Part shown: piece by piece, positions 13,912 to 14,965 of the stretch
Numbering within the stretch: position 1 is the first letter of the stretch
How the letters are laid out: every line of letters starts with the position of its first letter
DNA from: DASXMT01 sp035569695
GTDB lineage: Bacteria; Actinomycetota; Acidimicrobiia; Acidimicrobiales; RAAP-2
DNA length: 14,965 bases
Assembly: GCA_035569695.1 (NCBI GenBank)
Contig: DATMMO010000173.1
Span: 1-14,965, forward strand
Direction of reading: 5' to 3'
The notes under the pieces: model-generated
Database searches by the model: none
What the model saw: only the letters and a program-made list of their open reading frames with translations
What the model was told of the DNA's origin: nothing
Translations under genes and position numbers: made by a program

Positions 13912-14781
13912 TCAACCCCCGACCGCGCTGGGCGAGGACTCGGCTCTGGCCCGTTCGATTGCGGCCAGCGAGTCGCACACGTGACGGGTGCCGGCCACGT
14001 CGTGGACGCGGACGATACGGCAACCGAGCGAGACGCCCAGGGCCGCGGCACCCAGCGACGCCGCCCCCCGCTCGTTGATCTCGAGGTCGAGGACCTTGCC
14101 CAAGAAGGTCTTGTTCGAGGCCGACAGCAGCAGCGGGTACCCGAGCCCGGCCAATGTCCCCGAGGCCCGCAACAAGGCCAGCGACTGGTCGGCCGTCTTC
14201 CCCAAGTCGAGCCCGGCGTCGAGGACGATGCGGTCGGGACCGAGCCCGAGGGCGGTGGCCCGGTGGGCCCGCTCCACCAAAAAGGCGCCGACCGCCTCGA
14301 CCACGTCGTCGTAGGCCGGTTCGGGATCGGGGATCCGCGGCCCGAGACGGATGTGGGTGGCCACCACCGTGGCCCCGGCCGCCGCGGCCACCGGCAGGTA
14401 CTCGGGGTCGCCGAACCCGCTGATGTCGTTGCCCACCACCGCACCGGCGCCGTAGGCGTCCTTGGCCACCGACGCCCGCCACGTGTCGACCGACAGCGGC
14501 ACCTCGAAGCGGTGGTGGAGGGCCTCGATGGCCGGGATCACCCGGTCGAGCTCCTCGGCCTCGGTCACCTCGGGACCGGGTCCCGCCTTCACCCCACCCA
14601 CGTCGAGGATGTCCGCGCCTTCATCCACCAGCATCTCGGCTCGACGCAAGAAGGCGTCGAAGCCGAACGTGGCCCCTTTGTCGTAGAAGGAATCCGGGGT
14701 CCGGTTGAGGATGCCCATCACCGCGGCCCGGTACCGGATGTCCACGGACCGATCGCCCAGGGTGAGGAAAGTGGGTTGCAC
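13912..14781 (-). CDS. folP2: FolP2-type dihydropteroate synthase paralogue
   Basis: DHPS makes 7,8-dihydropteroate from a pterin pyrophosphate and p-aminobenzoate. This 289-residue TIM-barrel protein keeps MGILNRTPDSFYDKG (22-36), SVDTW (97-101), ND (118-119) and RVHD (258-261). It differs at substrate loops: GGVKAGPG (62-69) replaces GGESTRPG, LDAGLDLGK (187-195) replaces DPG-x-GFGK, and SNKTFLG (222-228) replaces SRKSFIG. The same changes mark mycobacterial FolP2, which was reported to lack DHPS activity, so a true folate role is doubtful. The GTG start at 14781 lies 7 nt after a TAGCGT -10-like element, consistent with a leaderless transcript. It runs into holA with 2 nt between genes, suggesting an operon. 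Confidence 0.88.
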   Translation of the reverse strand: MQPTFLTLGDRSVDIRYRAAVMGILNRTPDSFYDKGATFGFDAFLRRAEMLVDEGADILDVGGVKAGPGPEVTEAEELDRVIPAIEALHHRFEVPLSVDTWRASVAKDAYGAGAVVGNDISGFGDPEYLPVAAAAGATVVATHIRLGPRIPDPEPAYDDVVEAVGAFLVERAHRATALGLGPDRIVLDAGLDLGKTADQSLALLRASGTLAGLGYPLLLSASNKTFLGKVLDLEINERGAASLGAAALGVSLGCRIVRVHDVAGTRHVCDSLAAIERARAESSPSAVGG

Positions 14782-14788
14782 CCCGGTG

Positions 14789-14794
14789 ACGCTA
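14789..14794 (-). promoter_or_regulatory. Candidate -10 element for a leaderless folP2-holA transcript
   Basis: On minus, TAGCGT fits TAnnnT and is followed after 7 nt by the GTG start of folP2, so transcription and translation could begin at the same base. The -35 region at 17-18 nt is poor (TTTTCG). No Shine-Dalgarno is seen before this GTG. Confidence 0.4.
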
Positions 14795-14829
14795 CCTGTC
14801 TACCGACGGCGCGAAAACGTTCGCCCCGT

Positions 14830-14964
14830 TCAGAACAACCGGGCTGACAATGCCTTCCGGTAGCGCGTGGTCCGAGGGTCGGCAGGGTCCAACGTTTCCA
14901 ACAGGTCGACGAATTCCTGGCGGGCACTGTCGTCCTCCCGCACCTTCTCCAAGAGCCCGTCGAG
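14830..14964 (-). CDS. C-terminal fragment, probable thioredoxin/TPR co-chaperone (YbbN/CnoX type)
   Basis: Only the last 44 residues are in the window, ending in a TGA at 14830-14832. The tail LLEKVREDDSARQEFVDLLE, then TLDPADPRTTRYRKALSARLF, resembles the end of YbbN-like proteins, whose last TPR helices read (E/D)D..R...L.LLE.L...DP.....R..L...L(F/Y). It lies 48 nt upstream of folP2 on the same strand. The identification rests on a short segment only, and other TPR proteins could look alike. Confidence 0.6.
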   Translation of the reverse strand, partial: LDGLLEKVREDDSARQEFVDLLETLDPADPRTTRYRKALSARLF

Positions 14965-14965
14965 G

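Noticed and set aside
11967..14444. 825-codon minus-strand open frame across dnaE2, holA and folP2
   Set aside because: Runs antisense to dnaE2 and out of frame through holA and folP2, with no domain-like segments.
14810..14824. LexA-like CGAAAACGTTCG near the folP2 upstream region
   Set aside because: Two bases too short for the 14-bp consensus, and only one half-site is intact when aligned to it.
1..14965. CRISPR arrays, tRNA genes, insertion sequences
   Set aside because: Read through on both strands. No regularly spaced direct repeats with unique spacers, no tRNA cloverleaf with a CCA end, and no transposase motif were seen. The 126-bp repeats are coding and contiguous.

Overview
The window is high-GC bacterial DNA from the actinobacterial side. 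The best guess is the class Acidimicrobiia or a close relative. The clues are a secreted protein ending in 42-residue GYWLVAADGG-type repeats, an actinobacterial LexA operator (CGAAC-N4-GTTCG), an imuA'-imuB-dnaE2 mutasome operon, a FolP2-type dihydropteroate synthase paralogue, frequent GTG starts and at least two apparently leaderless starts. Taxonomy is inferred from gene content and motifs, not from a marker-gene comparison.

Layout, left to right. (1) 2-2014 (+): the 3' part of a large secreted, repeat-rich surface protein, followed by a strong hairpin. (2) 2178-2453 (+): rpsT, ribosomal protein S20. (3) 2501-7269 (-): a run of minus-strand genes. In transcription order these are a ParB-like small protein, a GNAT acetyltransferase, a two-TM small protein, a His-rich exported protein, an ABC-F ATPase and an SRAP-domain (YedK/HMCES) protein. 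They are separated by 60-120 nt gaps carrying hairpins or palindromes, so they look like several units rather than one operon. (4) 7270-7699: a 430-nt divergent control region. On the minus strand it holds a structured leader with an extreme Shine-Dalgarno element. On the plus side it holds a perfect LexA box. (5) 7700-12852 (+): the SOS mutasome operon imuA'-imuB-dnaE2. imuB is unusually short, lacking two internal blocks that normal family members have. (6) 12911-14964 (-): holA (DNA polymerase III delta), folP2-like, and the C-terminal tail of what looks like a thioredoxin/TPR co-chaperone (YbbN/CnoX type).

How the genes work together: the core is the DNA-damage-inducible mutagenic repair cassette. 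LexA should repress imuA'. ImuA' and ImuB form the adaptor that brings the error-prone polymerase DnaE2 to the sliding clamp. SRAP (abasic-site crosslinking) and HolA (clamp loader) are thematically related neighbours, but they are on the other strand and show no LexA box.

The two observations most worth following up are the double-deleted 'mini' ImuB, and the minus-strand leader at 7434-7563. In that leader a 17-nt perfect complement (one G-U) of the 16S rRNA 3' end precedes a 14-codon peptide, and can be masked by a downstream complementary segment.
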